64,000 bases of DNA from Diphasiastrum complanatum (GCA_029204225.1 CM055105.1:49981720-50045719), one strand, 5' to 3'. Shown: positions 11,315 through 22,259, counted from the first letter of the stretch. Translations and numbers: made by a program. Notes: generated by a model not told the origin, from the sequence alone.

Positions 11315-11644
11315 GGCTAAACATTGTCAAAAACATTTTGCTATTTGGAGATCTTGATGACAATATCGCAACCACGCGAGTCTACTGCTTTTGATTTTAG
11401 TTGCAAGCACTCCCTCGCGTGCATGCAATATCGGATATTCGTTTCGAGTGCCCAATATCACTACGACGTGATGCTGCTGTTTTTTTCATATTTTTCCCAG
11501 CACACCGTCGTGTGCCTACGATATCGTTACATGCTTGTTTCCTTGATATCGCATCCACGCAACAGTGCCTCTTTGAATCCGAATTGTGGCCATTCCAAGC
11601 GTTGTTGCGATATCCAGTATCCAGTGTTCTCTATCATTTCTGAT

Positions 11645-12640
11645 ATGGAATCTGAAAAGCTGCATAAGTTCCTCTCTGACGCTGGTGTTCTAGACAGGAC
11701 TGAGTACTTTGCATCTCTTTTTTGACTTAAATTTGATGTCGATAGATATGTGCTTGAGCACAAGTCTCACCTATTGGAATTATTCGAAAAGTTTCAAACT
11801 AGCATCCTAGAATTATCTCTTGTTATTGATGGCCTGAAGTTTATTCATTTCATTGAACTAATAGTTGCCTAGTCTGAAGCCAAACACAAGCATGATAGGA
11901 AGTTTATGAAGCTTGACGAGAGCCTGAAGGTGGTACAATATTGTGAATCACATAGGAGATCATGCAGGTTTATAGCTGAGGGCATAGCTTTTGTTTTCTT
12001 CATATCTACCTTAATACTTGATAGCCAATCTTCCAGACCAATTGGTGTTGGTTCTTCAAGTAGAACATCTACTCAGAGATGTACTATCGATGTGGACAAA
12101 AATTCAGAAGACGAAGTATTGGCTTCGATGTATGACCTTGCTCTGTCACTGTCAATGGTAATATCTTCTACATCAGGTGTAGAAGGACACGATAAAAGCA
12201 AGACACTGCTTGACATTCCTATATACCATATGAATAGCCTACCATATTTATCATTGAATTATATTGGGGATGTGCTCGACATGAGAGAGGACGAGATCCT
12301 ATCTATGCTAGCAAATGCATTGTTAGAATTTTCGGATATAATAGACTTCAATCACGATGATTTAATTGAAGGGATTGACTATGAAGATGAAGGTGGTTGG
12401 AAGTCTGGAGAGCAGGCCTTACAAATTAAAGGCAACAATGTCTAGCCTATGGAGCAAATGCTCCTAGTGAGGAGGAGTTCATTGAGTTTCAAAAAAGATA
12501 TCCTCCTTCAGATCAATACGTTTTTTTAAAGGATACGTTTCTTGCTGGGCATGACTTGCGTGGAAAAGGATTGTTGGAGTATGACCAACATGACATGCTA
12601 ATTTTCATTTTCTTATTCCATCATAATCATATTTAGCATT
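11645..12640 (+). pseudogene. Acidic protein gene, divergent partner of the H3-tail gene
   Basis: From the ATG at 11,645 one frame runs to 12,445, with a TGA at 11,723 and a TAG at 11,871 as the only interruptions. It starts 'MESEKLHKFLSDAGVLDRTE'. The first 90 residues are helical and Leu/Lys/Glu-rich, followed by a Ser-rich linker ('GVGSSSRTSTQ') and an acidic C-terminal half ('DDLIEGIDYEDEGGWKSGEQ'). After the stop near 12,445 a second frame reads 'APSEEEFIEFQKRYPPSDQY' and 'FLAGHDLRGKGLLEYDQHDM' up to about 12,630, suggesting a frameshift or next exon. I do not recognise the family. The shared intergenic region suggests co-expression with the 10,742 gene, perhaps as two ORFs of one mobile element. 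Confidence 0.45.
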
Positions 12641-12924
12641 GATAAGAATGAGTTAGACAAGCTTGTGAAGCCATCTAGAGGTGATTTGTTGTTTAGTTGC
12701 CTAGCTACAGATCAAGTTATCCCAAGTTACCAAACAATTTACTATTATTTTGAGTGACAACCATGAAGCTATCATGATTTGAAATGACATCGATATATTA
12801 AGCTACTCCCAAGTTGACCCTTTCCCAGGAAGCTTCTCTCTGAAAGCTATAGCAAAAAGCTCTTATTCAAAGGGACAATCAAGGGTCAAGTAGGCAGTAA
12901 AGACCAATAAGCTAGAATCAATGT

Positions 12925-14218
12925 ACAATTTGTTAGAAGAAGCTAAAATAATTGAAGATAGAGTATGAGCACTTACCATACGAGATGAAGACCAACAAGT
13001 AGGGCAAGGAAAGAAGATGTACGATTTACTTTGCCATGTGCTTGGAGGTATGCTGAGCATGCTTCGAATATGAAGAACATGTGTTTTCCAAAAATATTAG
13101 TAGTCTCACAAAAAGGCTTAGAGTAACATTAGAATTTGGAAGTGGTGGACCTACTTTGCATGGATGATCACTAACAAACAATTTCTGTCTAGTCCTTTTG
13201 CCGTGATATGTTCTCTCTTGTCGACATGATATTTTCATTGTGTGTCTAAATATTTTTTGAACATAATATGTGTAACCTAATTATTGTTGATTTTGATTTA
13301 ATGAGCATTCAATGGTCATTTAATACATTAAATGAAATATCAACGATGAGAACATATATGTATACACAACGAGAAGAAGGCATATCTAGATCATAGACTA
13401 TGAACTAAAGTGGACATTTCAAAAGCAGTGAGAGATAGATTAGCAATTGAGTGCCATATACATTGGCCCTAGATGACTATAATGGTCAATCTTAAAAGCT
13501 CCAATCAACAAATGTTGATGTTTTCAATGTACTCAATTCAAAAAACTGCGCCTCAATGATTTTCTTCATAACATTTATTCAGGAATAGTGGGCAGCATGC
13601 TTATGATATTGCTTGCGCAGCCACTTGGAGCAGGTTCGAGTCAGCATTTGTCTTTGACCAGCAAATGATTTTGATCTCTGGGTGTAAGCCTTATCAGCAT
13701 TGATGATAAAGCCTGAAGTGCACATCTCTTCGAAGATTTGTATGGAGTCTGCAGGAAAGTATTGTATCCGTAAATAGATCCTGGTATCCTCCATGTGAAG
13801 CGGCGGTTTGTTGGGATTGATGAAAAATTGTGGATCTTGATCAAACCTTCGGCCCATGACAGTCATCAGAAACTGGCAGAACTTGTGTTGTAGCTTGATT
13901 GTAGGATCATCAGAATCGGAAGCTAATTTGCAAAAATTATTGATGGATGTATGACATTCCTTCTGCGAAGAGAACAAGCTATCTATTATCGCAAAGTTGC
14001 AAGGATATACTGATATGTTGTCTTCCGATCTCCATGCTATAGCGCTCGTCTTCTTCAAAAACTTGGGTCGAAAGGAGGATCATTCTGAATTTGCTTTGCT
14101 GATTGATCAAGCATTTTATAGATGTACGTATCTTTGAGGAATGGAGCTTTCCAACCTGTCGACGCAATTAAATCAGGCTGAGTAGAGCTCCCGATTGAAT
14201 TAGATGTCGTCGTTGGAA
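12925..14218 (-). repeat. Segmental duplication, inverted relative to 37,295-38,588
   Basis: Coding and noncoding parts of this segment match the reverse complement of 37,295-38,588 along its whole length. The copies lie about 23 kb apart in opposite orientation, with modest divergence (single-base changes and small indels). Confidence 0.85.
13026..14218 (-). pseudogene. 'YPCNF' domain gene, copy 1
   Basis: The main block (14,058-13,579) is open for about 159 residues: 'YPCNFAIIDSLFSSQKECH', 'LQHKFCQFLMTVMGRRF', 'INPNKPPLHMEDTRIYLRIQ', 'CTSGFIINADKAYTQRSK' and 'QMLTRTCSKWLRKQYHKHA'. Upstream, in a shifted frame (14,167-13,979), sits the end of the preceding Ser/Asp-rich segment. A downstream block (13,238-13,026) reads 'TYHGKRTRQKLFVSDHPCKV' and ends with a stop. 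It is preserved in the 38.3 kb copy, so it is probably another exon. Several conserved Cys and His residues could bind metal, but no known motif is clear. Function unknown. Four or more copies of the domain occur in this window. Confidence 0.5.
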
Positions 14219-14243
14219 CTCACTTGGAACTCACTTGTCCCCA

Positions 14244-14697
14244 TAGCCAGTTGAAGCAGCTTCGAGTCAGCATTTGTCTTCGACCAGTAAATGCTTTTGA
14301 TCTCTGGGTGTACATGTAACCCTCATCAACATTGATGATAAATCTTGAAGTGCACATCTCTTCGAAGATATGTGTGGAGTCTCCAGGAAAGTATTGAATC
14401 TATAAATCCAGCTACAACACAAGTTCTGCCAGTTTCTGATGACTGTCATGGGCCAAAAGGTTTGAGCAAGATCCACAATTTTCAGTCAATCCCAACAAAG
14501 CGGTCCTTCACATGGAGGATACCAGGATTTATTTACGGATTCAATACTTTTCTGCAGACTCCATACATATCTTCGAAGAGATGTGCACTTCAGGATTTAT
14601 CATCAATGCTGATGAGGGTTACATGTACACCCAGAGATCAAAAGCATTTACTGGTCGAAGACAAATGCTGACTAGAACCTGCTTCAACTGGCTACGT
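14244..14697. repeat. Local inverted repeat of the 'YPCNF' domain
   Basis: Bases 14,244-14,402 are the reverse complement of 14,539-14,697, with a spacer of about 136 bp. The left arm encodes the end of the domain on the minus strand and the right arm the same part on the plus strand. The turn-round lies near 14,405. Transcribed, it could form a long hairpin. Confidence 0.75.
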
Positions 14698-14877
14698 GAG
14701 CAAAATCATAAGCATGCCAGTAATTCGACTCTCGTAGGACAAAAAGACGAGGACAAGTCAGTTCCAACGACGACATCTAATTCGATCGGGAGCTCTTCTC
14801 AGACAGATTTAATTGCGTCGACCGGTTGGAGAGCTCCTTGTCTAACTCATTCTTATCATTACTACCATTGTATCTAA
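14405..14877 (+). pseudogene. 'YPCNF' domain fragment, copy 2
   Basis: The plus strand encodes the C-terminal half of the domain ('MEDTRIYLRIQYFSADSIH', 'CTSGFIINADEGYMYTQRSK', 'QMLTRTCFNWLREQNHKHAS') and then the Ser/Thr-rich linker that begins the next unit in the tandem 36-38 kb copy ('DKSVPTTTSNSIGSSSQ', 'GWRAPCL'). Homology ends near 14,850. There is no start of its own; it is a fragment fused head-to-head to copy 1. Confidence 0.55.
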
Positions 14878-15533
14878 CTTCCCAAATGCTAGGTGTAAAA
14901 GTATTTGACAAATGAATAACTCTTTACTCTCCGAGTCTTAAGACTTACCAAGTGTTGTTTGTAGGTCATAATAGATGCTTTGAGAATAATGTTATTGGTT
15001 ATATTAATTTGGGGGGATGCAAAGAATCGAACTTGAGCGTACAAGCCCAACTCAAGCGCATACACCAACTCACCACACATGGGAAGATCATTGAATTTGA
15101 ATTTGAAGAAAAATCATTGAAATGTGTAGATCGATGTTTAAACAAAATCATATATATCATAATCTTGTGAGACTTTATCTCATGTCCAGTACATCACTAT
15201 ATCATATTCAAAAATTTTAAAAAATGAAAAACTATTTCTCCTCAGAGGCATTGTGGTCATCATCTAGACGAGCTGTGCTTGCTTGAATCAATAGAAACAA
15301 AGAAAATAATAATAACGAGTGTTTATTCTATTAATGCACCAATAATATATAAATATTATTGAATTAAATGGGAAGATTATAATATTTATCGCTTCATTTA
15401 GACATCGATCTACTCATTTCAATGATTTCGTTCAAATTCAAATTTCAATGATTTGTGAAGTGTGAATGAATGCAATGTAACTTGCATATGTTTCGAACAT
15501 AGCATAGATTCATTATATGCTTTTTAACTTTAT
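14878..15533. other. Gene-free gap upstream of copia A
   Basis: AT-rich sequence without coding signal or matches elsewhere in the window. It forms the target side of the copia A insertion. Confidence 0.5.
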
Positions 15534-15538
15534 GTTAT
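15534..15538. other. Target-site duplication GTTAT, left
   Basis: GTTAT directly precedes the left LTR of copia A, and the same five bases follow the right LTR at 21,546-21,550. Five base pairs is the usual length for copia integrases. Confidence 0.9.
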
Positions 15539-15878
15539 TGTCAAGGATCTTACTGGCAATATAGTTAGCTAATTTGCAAGCAATCTATCATCAAACAAAT
15601 AAGCAGTAAAGAGAGATCACACACCAACCCAAGAGAACACTTCTGAACTGTATTTACAAAAGAGACTGAAAGATATATATACACAGTCTAATTTTTGTGG
15701 GGTACCGCTGCATGACAATTCGGTCCCCGTTACGGGACGCATGTCCCAACTTACACTACGTGTACCGTCAAACTGGCACACATGCATACTATCACAAAGA
15801 TAGTAAAAAACTTGAAATCACTGCTGAACATGGAAAGTCATGAACTATGAGAGAAACTCGAGCTTACTTATTCTAACA
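15539..15878 (-). repeat. 3' LTR of copia A (340 bp)
   Basis: Starts TGTCAAGG and ends TTCTAACA on the plus strand. Against the other LTR I count nine substitutions, all transitions, plus a 6-bp indel and one small complex indel. It contains the near-palindrome GGGACGCATGTCCC. Confidence 0.93.
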
Positions 15879-15890
15879 CTCTCCCTTAAG
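15879..15890 (-). promoter_or_regulatory. Polypurine tract of copia A
   Basis: The minus strand reads CTTAAGGGAGAG immediately before the 3' LTR, where plus-strand DNA synthesis would be primed. Confidence 0.8.
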
Positions 15891-15892
15891 CC

Positions 15893-18800
15893 CTAGTTTA
15901 TCTTTCTTACAAAGAGTTTTTCTCTAAAAAACTCAAACTTATCAGTACTTAAAGATTTAGTGAACATATCAGCTAACTGATTCTCTGTCTTACAATGCAC
16001 TATGTCTATTTCATTAGATAACAGCTTCTCTCTAATGAAATAATACTTAATTTCTATATGCTTCGTGCGTGCATGAAATACAGGATTTTTAGCTAGCTGT
16101 ATGGCACTCTGACTGTCACATCTGATCACAGTAGGCTTATTCTGCAGAATTCCAATGTCTTCTAGCATTCTTCTTAGCCAAACTGCTTCCTGCGTAGCTG
16201 AACATAGTGTAGTAGAAAGAGCAATTGTGTCTTGTTTCTTACTTGACCAAGAAAATACACCATTACCAACATGAAATATATAACCTGTGGTAGATCTCCT
16301 GTCATTAATACAGTCTGCCCAATCAGAATTAACAAAGCCCTATAAAACTGGTAAAGTATGCTACCTCTCATATAACAATCCATGGATTATCGTGCCCTTC
16401 ACATAACGAAGAATTCTCTTCGTTGCTTTCCAATGAATCTCTCTAAGAGTAGCCATGAATTGACTTACAACGCTTATAGCATAACTTATGTCAGGACGAG
16501 TAGTTGTGAGATAAATCAGCGGACCAACTAATTGATGAAATAAAGTGGCATCAACTAGTACACTCTCATCCTGATTAGATAGTTTCTTACCAACCTCCAC
16601 AGGTGAGGATACTAGCTTGTTGTCGCACATTTTGAGATGCTTCAAAATCCATTCACGTACTTTGTCTATGTTAGTGCGATGCTATTGCAACCTTGCCATA
16701 CTTCCACTCCCAAACAGTAGTGCATCAAGCCAAGATCAGTCATATCAAAACTAGAGGATAAGCCTTTCTTGATTGCACCAATCAACTCGTCATCATTTCC
16801 TGTGATTATGAGGTCGTCTACGTACAGCACAATCAGTGTGATACTAGAGTCACGAGCAAAGTAGTAAAGATTGAAATCTGAAGAAGTGTGTATCAAATCT
16901 CAAGAAAGGAGATTCTCATCAAAGTGGCTATACCAAGCACGTGGTGCTTGTTTCAATCCGTACAAGGCTTTCTTCAGCCTGCACACATTGTTTTCCATGC
17001 CATGTGTCATAAAGCCACTAGGTTGCTCCATGTACACTTATTCTTCAAGTTTACCATTCAAAAATGCAGACTTTACGTCCATCTGATGTAGATTCCATCC
17101 AAATAGTGCCGCCAAAGCAATCACCATGCGAAGTGTATTCCACTTGGCCACAGGAGCGAAGGTCTCTTCATAGTCAATGCCCTTACTTTGCGCATAGCCT
17201 TTCACTACAAGCCTTGCTTTTTGTTTTTCAATAGTTCCATCGGCATTGTACTTTGTTTTGTATACCCATTTGTTGTCAATGGGTCTTTTGCCCTTTGGAA
17301 GATCCACTATCTCCCATGTGTCATGGCGTTTGATGGAATCAATCTCCTCCTGCATTTCTTTTTGCCATATCTCCTAATTTTTGGCCTCCTCAAAGCAAGA
17401 GAGTTTAGTAGATGAAATAATATCACTCATAAGTGCAAGATTTACCTGAAACTTGTCAGGTTCCTTCCTCTCTCATGTGGAATGCCGCAACTCTCCCTCC
17501 TTGCTAGGCTCGGCAATTTTCCCTTCCTTGTCACTCATGAGTTTAGTATACCATTTGGGTAACTTACGTTGAGGTGATCCGCTATGAGGTGAATAGGAAC
17601 CCCATGGTGCATCTTGCTCCTTCCTTTTATCACCTGCTACCTCAGTCTTTTCCGATCCAATAGATTTGTTTCTCACTCTCCATCTCGTCTCTATGGTGGG
17701 AGGAGTACCACGTCCCTCATCATCATCATCATGATCTTCCTGTGGTGGTAGAACTATTTCATCCTCTTTGAGAAGCTTGCATAGCTCATCATTATTCTCT
17801 TCTTCATCCCCAAATCTATGGATTTCATCAAATAAGACATCACAGCTTATGTGCACACGTAGCCCCTCTGGATCATAACATCTATATCCCTTGATTTGTT
17901 CATCATATCCTGTAAAAATGCACTTTAAGGCCTTTACCTGCATTTTGGCTCTCTCGCTCTTAGGTATGTGAACATACACTCGGCATCCAAATACTCGCAA
18001 CCCATTCATCTTAGGCTTCTTACTAGTGAATGCCTCCTCGGGTGTGCGATTATGTATTGCAACTGTAGGGCTTCTATTTTGTAAGAACACAACAGTTTTG
18101 ACAGCTTGTCCCCATAAAGAATCAGTAACTCCCATATGTGTCGTCATTGCCCTAGCTGCTTCGACAATGGTACGATTCTTTCTTTCAGCTACCCCATTTT
18201 GTTGAGGTGTATCAACTTGCGCAAACTCCTGTTTAATGCCATGCTCCTTGCAAAAGTCAATAAAATCTGTGGAACGATACTCACCACCACGATCTGCCCT
18301 GAGTACCTTGATCTTAGCACCTAACTGATTTTCAACCAATGCTTTGAAGCTTTTAAAGCATCCAAATGTGTCGGACTTCTGCTTAATGGTGTAGATCCAG
18401 GTCTTCCGTGAGTAATGATCAATGAAGGTTAGCAAATAAAATGCTTTACCAATAGACATTACTGTCATTGGCCCACATAAGTCAGAGTGTATCAACTCAA
18501 GCACTCGTTTTGCCCTTGTTGCACCTTCTTTGTTGAACTTCTTCCTGTGTAACTTGCCTAGCATGCACTCCTTGCAAATGGACTCTTCTTTGTCATCTAA
18601 ACTAGGTAGACCTGTTACCATCTTGAGCTTACGAAGTAGCCTCAAGCTTTTGAAGTTCAAAAGCCCCATGCGCCTATGCCTTAAATCACTTTGTGATATA
18701 GATGTAGATGCTAACACATTGCATTTCGTAACAACAGCATTTAACTTGTACAAACCACAAGTTTTATCCCTAAAGCCATCAACAATCACCTTGAAACCCC

Positions 18801-19155
18801 GTTTCACATCCTTGATCTGGCATTTCTTGTCGTTGAACTCCACCTTCAACTTATGATTTGTCATTATACCAACAGATAAAAGACTCTTCTAATGTCCATT
18901 AGGAAATTGAATAGGCACTGCACCAACTCCATGGATTTGGCAATCGTCGTCGTTCGCCTACGTAACTCTATCTCCATCATCAGTAAGCTCCAGATTTTTA
19001 AACCATGATTTGTTGCCAATCATGTGTCTCGTTGCTCCTGAGTACACGTAATAATGTGTATGATCAATGGAATGTTGCGATGTTAATGCTGTCGCAAATG
19101 TCGTGCCTTGATCTTCGTTATCTCTATCATTCTCTTCTTCGACAAAATTGGTCAA
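15893..19155 (-). pseudogene. Copia A pol: protease, integrase, RT, RNase H
   Basis: This region follows gag in the same frame after a TAG. Protease: the motif reads 'YVYSGATRHM' where copia has DSGA, so the catalytic Asp is Tyr. The integrase zinc region has 'HRRMGLLNF', losing the second His, but the CxxC ('CKECMLGK') is kept. The integrase core retains Asp in 'HSDLCGPM', Asp in 'LRADRGGEY' and Glu in 'QQNGVAERKNR'. RT has 'WVYKTKYNADG', 'FAPVAKWNTLRMVIALAA', 'GLKQAPRAWY' and the catalytic 'LYVDDLIITGN'. RNase H has 'SDWADC', 'CDSQSAIQLAKNPVFHARTK' and 'LADMFTK'. In-frame stops occur near 18,958, 18,892, 17,470, 17,038 and 16,900, with two more TAGs around 16,345-16,365, and a frameshift lies near 16,655. 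The polyprotein would act in the virus-like particle and nucleus. Confidence 0.92.
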
Positions 19156-19959
19156 CTACTTCACTTTGCCCCTCTTAATATCTACCTTCTTTTTGCGACA
19201 ATCTCTTGCCCAATGTCCAGGCTTTTGGCAATAAAAACAATTGCCTTTCTTCTTCTTGCCTGATGTGGATCCTTGATTGTCATCCTCCACATTCGACTTC
19301 TTGGATTGCTTCTTGTATTTATGCTTCCCTTTGGCTAGCATTGCTTGATCTTCCGATGTGGGAAGTCGAGTTTTTACTACTTCACGCCTTTGTTCCTCCT
19401 GTAGGATGATGCCATGAAGATTTTCAAATGTTGGTAGTCTCTCCCTTGAAGCAATGCTACTTTCAAACATTTGGAAATTTTTGGGTAGCCCATTTATAGC
19501 TGTGTGAACCAGCTCAACATCTCTTATTGGTTCACCAATAGCTGTTAACTGGTGTCGTAACTCCTTTATTCGTGTGAAATAGGACCCTATGCCCTCATTT
19601 TCCTCCATGCAAACACTTATGAGTTTGGTCCTCAAAAACATCATTCGAGAGGGGTTCGCCATTTGAAACTGCGTTTTGAGTGCATCCCAAGCGCTTCTTG
19701 CTGATACAGCTTCACTGATGTGGGCAATAACATCATCCTTCACTAACAAGTTTATCAAGGATAAGGCCTCTTGTGCCCTTTTTTCAAATGCATGAATATT
19801 GGTTGGAGTTGTAGCTGGTCGTTGTTCCACCCCAGTGACAATGTTCCACAGCTCCTTTTCCATGACAATACTTTTCATTTTGAATTTCCAAATGCTGTAG
19901 TTGGATACCTTGCTCAATCTACTAGCTTCTCCAAGCACGGATTCTCCCAATCCTACCAT
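19156..19959 (-). CDS. gag: Copia A Gag
   Basis: An open 267-residue frame from the ATG at 19,959. The N-terminal part has the copia Gag pattern ('LSKVSNYSIWKFKMKSIVM', 'EKELWNIVTG', 'AWDALKTQFQMANPSRMMFL'), followed by a lysine-rich stretch and the zinc knuckle 'CFYCQKPGHWARDC' (CX2CX4HX4C) near residues 240-253. Gag would form the particle and bind the element's RNA. It ends at TAG just before the protease frame, in the same reading frame. Since the next residues continue a normal copia polyprotein, the TAG is probably a mutation rather than a programmed stop. Gag itself is intact and might still be made. Confidence 0.9.
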   Translation of the reverse strand: MVGLGESVLGEASRLSKVSNYSIWKFKMKSIVMEKELWNIVTGVEQRPATTPTNIHAFEKRAQEALSLINLLVKDDVIAHISEAVSARSAWDALKTQFQMANPSRMMFLRTKLISVCMEENEGIGSYFTRIKELRHQLTAIGEPIRDVELVHTAINGLPKNFQMFESSIASRERLPTFENLHGIILQEEQRREVVKTRLPTSEDQAMLAKGKHKYKKQSKKSNVEDDNQGSTSGKKKKGNCFYCQKPGHWARDCRKKKVDIKRGKVK

Positions 19960-21200
19960 TTCGCGAAAAATTGCTCCTATAGCGCCTTAATAAGGCCCAA
20001 TGACAAGCTTATAGAGCAATTTAGACAAGCTTCCAAATCGGTGTCGTCCTCCGAAATGCCCTTCGTCACCAACTCCCAACTACTTCCAACTGGAATGGTG
20101 AAAAGACTTTTGGCACACTTCGAACACTTTCTCCGTGACAATTCCTCTGTTTTCAGGTATTGTACTTGCAGGGTAAAGTCCTTTTCTGCCCTTAATTTGA
20201 AGGATTTTGGCTTTTGGACGGCCTTAAACGGAGAAATGAGCTAAAAGATATATGCCATTATAAAAAATGCACTGTTTCTTCACAATGAAACAACTTCAAA
20301 CTTCATGAATTTGGGGACCCAACTCCAATTTCACATTGAAGATTTTTAAAGAAGTTGAAGTGTAAAAGACCCTTCAATTTCTTAAGGCCTTCTTTAGGGC
20401 ACCTTTCAAGTCAATCTTCACCGTTAGACGAGATCCAATGGCCCACACTGCTCCTTGAGAGGTCAATCTCAGCCGTCTATCTTCTAAAGCTTTGATCCGA
20501 TGGTCTGCAAGCGATGTGGGCACTGATCCACCTTCCCCTGGCTGCTAGACCCTTCCATACACAAAATGTTTCTCTCCTCTGGGCGCACGCGACCTGTCGT
20601 CGCGATCGTCTCCATCTCTCTCCTCTGCTTTTCAGACTATGGTGAACAACCAGAAGAGCCTAGCTGTAAATCGAGCCTACATCTACACTCTTTCGCGACA
20701 GGTCACAGGTCTTTGATAGCGGATTCAGACCTCTGAATCGCCCACCTACATCCTTTTTCAGTTTCAAAAATATGCTTCTACAGGGAAAGATCCAAGCATG
20801 TATAGCTTGAAACCCTTGGCTACCTGCAATTGCCTGATCTTCACAACTTAATGCAATCCCTGCTCCACGGCTTGTTATAACCTTCTAGCATCTTCTTAAA
20901 AACTCTAGGGCGCCCACTGCCAATAGTTTACAGCTCCAAAACTAGTTTTCTATTGTGAGAAATCAACAACATTCTCTCTTAACACCCTAGCTGAGGAAAC
21001 TTCCATAGCTAAGAAGATGGACAATTGCACTCTGAGTGCTTCATGGCTGACCAAATAGCATGCTCTGAGGTCACCCTATTACTTGCTACCCATTGCTTCA
21101 AACCGCTCTGCAAAGGATTGCTTGCTTGACAAACCATAAACGGTTCTTCGAATATTCCCAAAATTCGGCTTCCAGCTAACACCGAACTGCACCACTCCCA
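19960..21200 (-). other. Unusually long leader of copia A
   Basis: About 1.24 kb lies between the PBS and the gag start. It has no long frame on the element's coding strand. A plus-strand frame at 19,771-20,244 overlaps gag antisense and is probably chance. Copia leaders are commonly much shorter, so this may be acquired or regulatory sequence. Confidence 0.6.
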
Positions 21201-21213
21201 GGCTCTCATACCA
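21201..21213 (-). promoter_or_regulatory. Primer-binding site of copia A
   Basis: The minus strand reads TGGTATGAGAGCC immediately after the 5' LTR. It differs by one base from the TGGTATCAGAGC sequence used by many plant copia elements, which pairs with initiator tRNA-Met. Confidence 0.88.
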
Positions 21214-21545
21214 TGTCAAGGATCTTACTGGCAATATAGTTAGCTAATTTGCAAGCAATCTATCATCACATATAAGCAGTAAAGAGAGATCACACACCAA
21301 CCCAAGAGAACACTTCTGAACTGTATTTACAAAAGAAAGATATATATACACAGTCTAATTTTTATGGGGTACCGCTGCATGACAGTTCGGTCCCCATTAC
21401 GGGACGCGTGTCCCAACTTACACTACGTGTACCGTCAAACTGGCACACATGCATACTATCACAAAGACAGTAAAAAACTCGAAATCACTGCTGAACATGG
21501 AAAGTCATGAACTATGAGAGAAACTCGGGCTTACTTATTCCGACA
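21214..21545 (-). repeat. 5' LTR of copia A (332 bp)
   Basis: Starts TGTCAAGG and ends TTCCGACA on the plus strand. It carries a hairpin-capable GGGACGCGTGTCCC at 21,401-21,414. The CpGs kept here at 21,401-21,414 and at the end are TpG or CpA in the partner LTR. Confidence 0.93.
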
Positions 21546-21550
21546 GTTAT
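21546..21550. other. Target-site duplication GTTAT, right
   Basis: Identical to 15,534-15,538; it confirms the element borders. Confidence 0.9.
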
Positions 21551-21689
21551 TTAGTTGTGTAACAAGCAATAAGCATTTTTTTTTAACAAATTTTCAATTT
21601 GGTTTTGGAAACCCTAGATTACAACATTTTTAAATATTAACAAAAATGACTTAATTTGCATGAACAACTAAGAGGTTTGAAAATCCTAG

Positions 21690-22125
21690 ATTACAGCTTC
21701 ATTCAATCTTCAAATTTTCAAGCTCGTTCAAACTCCGATGAAATATAATTCATTCCAAAATCCATTCTCGAATCCTAGAACGATGTATTTTAAAAGCTTT
21801 TGTAATGTGAAAGAGAGATCACTGAGCTAAAACACGACTCAGATTGCATTCGGAATTGTTTTCAAAAACTTATAAATTGTATTCATCACCGGAGATGGCT
21901 AGAGGACATGGTGTGAAAAATTGTCAACTAGTTTGGTTTTTGTTTGACAATTTTGGAGGACAAAATGAATCTCAACTTCGAGTTAGTTTCATATTTGTTA
22001 ATAAGGGCCTAAATAGTGGTTTAACTATTTCTGGCAAGTAGAAAAGTGGATGAGGTTGAGTTTGGACCCATCCTAATTGGCTAATTTTGGTACATTGCAT
22101 CTAGACTAGATTTTCTAAGTTTTTG
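21690..22125. repeat. Dispersed repeat R3, copy 1
   Basis: A direct copy lies at 39,653-40,080, alike from 'cttcattcaatcttcaaa' through 'tctagactagattttcta'. No coding capacity was seen. In the second copy it is joined directly to copia fragment G and family R4. Confidence 0.85.
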
Positions 22126-22259
22126 ATGAAGTATCTAGAAGTTTTCAAATTAGGTCAAGTTTGGGGAAAGTGGCCAAATGACATTTTGGAAGCTATAAAT
22201 AGCTATACCTAAGTGGAGAAATAATCATCAAAGTTTCTTTCTTTGTGAAGAATTCATCT

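Larger units (their letters stand above)
15539..21545 (-). mobile_element. Full-length Ty1/copia retrotransposon A
   Basis: A complete 6.0 kb element in reverse orientation. Reading on the minus strand: 5' LTR (21,545-21,214), PBS, a long 1.24 kb leader, gag (19,959-19,156), then protease, integrase, RT and RNase H (19,155-15,893), PPT and 3' LTR (15,878-15,539). The 5-bp duplications match exactly and the LTRs are about 97% alike by eye, so insertion was fairly recent. The order protease-integrase-RT is diagnostic for copia. Several in-frame stops, one frameshift and a changed protease aspartate make it non-autonomous. Confidence 0.95.

Noticed and set aside
19771-20244. Plus-strand 157-residue frame overlapping copia A gag
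   Set aside because: It is antisense to a clear gag and to its leader, with no recognisable domain. Probably chance.
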